This document shows, one piece after another, positions 63,691-64,000 of a stretch of DNA of 64,000 nt. A model generated the notes under the pieces. The model did no database searches and was not told the origin of the DNA. It saw only the letters and a program-made list of their open reading frames with translations. The translations under genes were made by a program, and so were the position numbers. This DNA is from Streptomyces brasiliensis (lineage in GTDB: Bacteria > Actinomycetota > Actinomycetes > Streptomycetales > Streptomycetaceae). Numbering within the stretch: position 1 is the first letter of the stretch; the number at the start of each line of letters is the position of its first letter. The DNA is taken from contig NZ_BMQA01000001.1 in NCBI RefSeq assembly GCF_014647875.1, positions 496,001 through 560,000 of the forward strand, written 5' to 3'.

Positions 63691-64000
<310 letters not shown>

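Overview
The window is high-GC actinobacterial chromosome, almost certainly Streptomyces. The evidence is GC-rich third codon positions, frequent GTG/TTG starts, families typical of the genus (DUF5999, FBP-domain, DUF6338, MmyB-type regulator, ECF41 sigma, CatR-KatG) and dense ATGA/GTGA start-stop overlaps. I see no rRNA, tRNA, CRISPR array, insertion sequence or prophage. It reads as a catabolic and redox part of the chromosome with several decayed genes and a few accessory cassettes.

Layout. 1-4.4 kb: end of an MmyB-like regulator, a DUF4230 membrane-anchored protein, a VanZ-like protein, a secreted GH16 glucanase with ricin-type lectin repeats closed by a 20-bp-stem terminator, a small conserved protein and a PHP phosphoesterase behind a Crp-like site. 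4.4-5.2 kb: a candidate 6C-like small RNA and a deleted, frameshifted SDR pseudogene. 5.2-10.5 kb (minus): a membrane-linked formate dehydrogenase operon (small protein, alpha, beta, NrfD). 10.6-11.1 kb: two tandem repeat arrays, periods 47 and 67 bp. 11.1-14.1 kb (minus): ROK regulator, APH-family kinase and a truncated DUF3626 gene that reads in frame into the kinase. 14.1-18.4 kb: FBP protein, FUSC-like exporter, an unknown and a Tat-exported lactonase-fold protein. 18.3-24.1 kb: iron-box-controlled DUF2470 protein, TetR/P450 divergon, YkgJ-like/pentapeptide protein, aldo/keto reductase and ABM protein.

24.1-31.8 kb: a three-subunit periplasmic-type aldehyde/xanthine oxidase (PaoABC-like) followed on the same strand by a GlxA-type regulator, HD-domain protein, DsbA-like oxidoreductase, TetR regulator and a 5'-truncated nitroreductase behind a clear operator. 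31.9-34.4 kb: DUF5999, ECF41/SigJ-type sigma factor and proline-iminopeptidase-like hydrolase.

34.4-48.8 kb is one functional block. A LacI regulator, rhamnose mutarotase and a rhamnose ABC importer (binding protein, two permeases, double ATPase) run leftward. Rhamnose isomerase, rhamnulose-1-P aldolase/lactaldehyde dehydrogenase, rhamnulokinase and LutABC lactate oxidation run rightward. The divergent promoter region carries three LacI-type operators. Together they would take L-rhamnose to DHAP and pyruvate.

48.8-54.3 kb: a tightly coupled four-gene operon: a large TPR-CHAT protease-like gene split by one extra C in a C7 run, a short disordered protein, a DUF6338 membrane protein and an unknown. 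It is the best candidate here for an undescribed effector or defence-like system. 54.3-60.1 kb: an OpuC/Osm-type compatible-solute ABC system and a MacB/FtsX-like ABC pair. 60.2-64 kb: catR-katG, a multiply frameshifted TetR pseudogene and the start of a MoxR ATPase.
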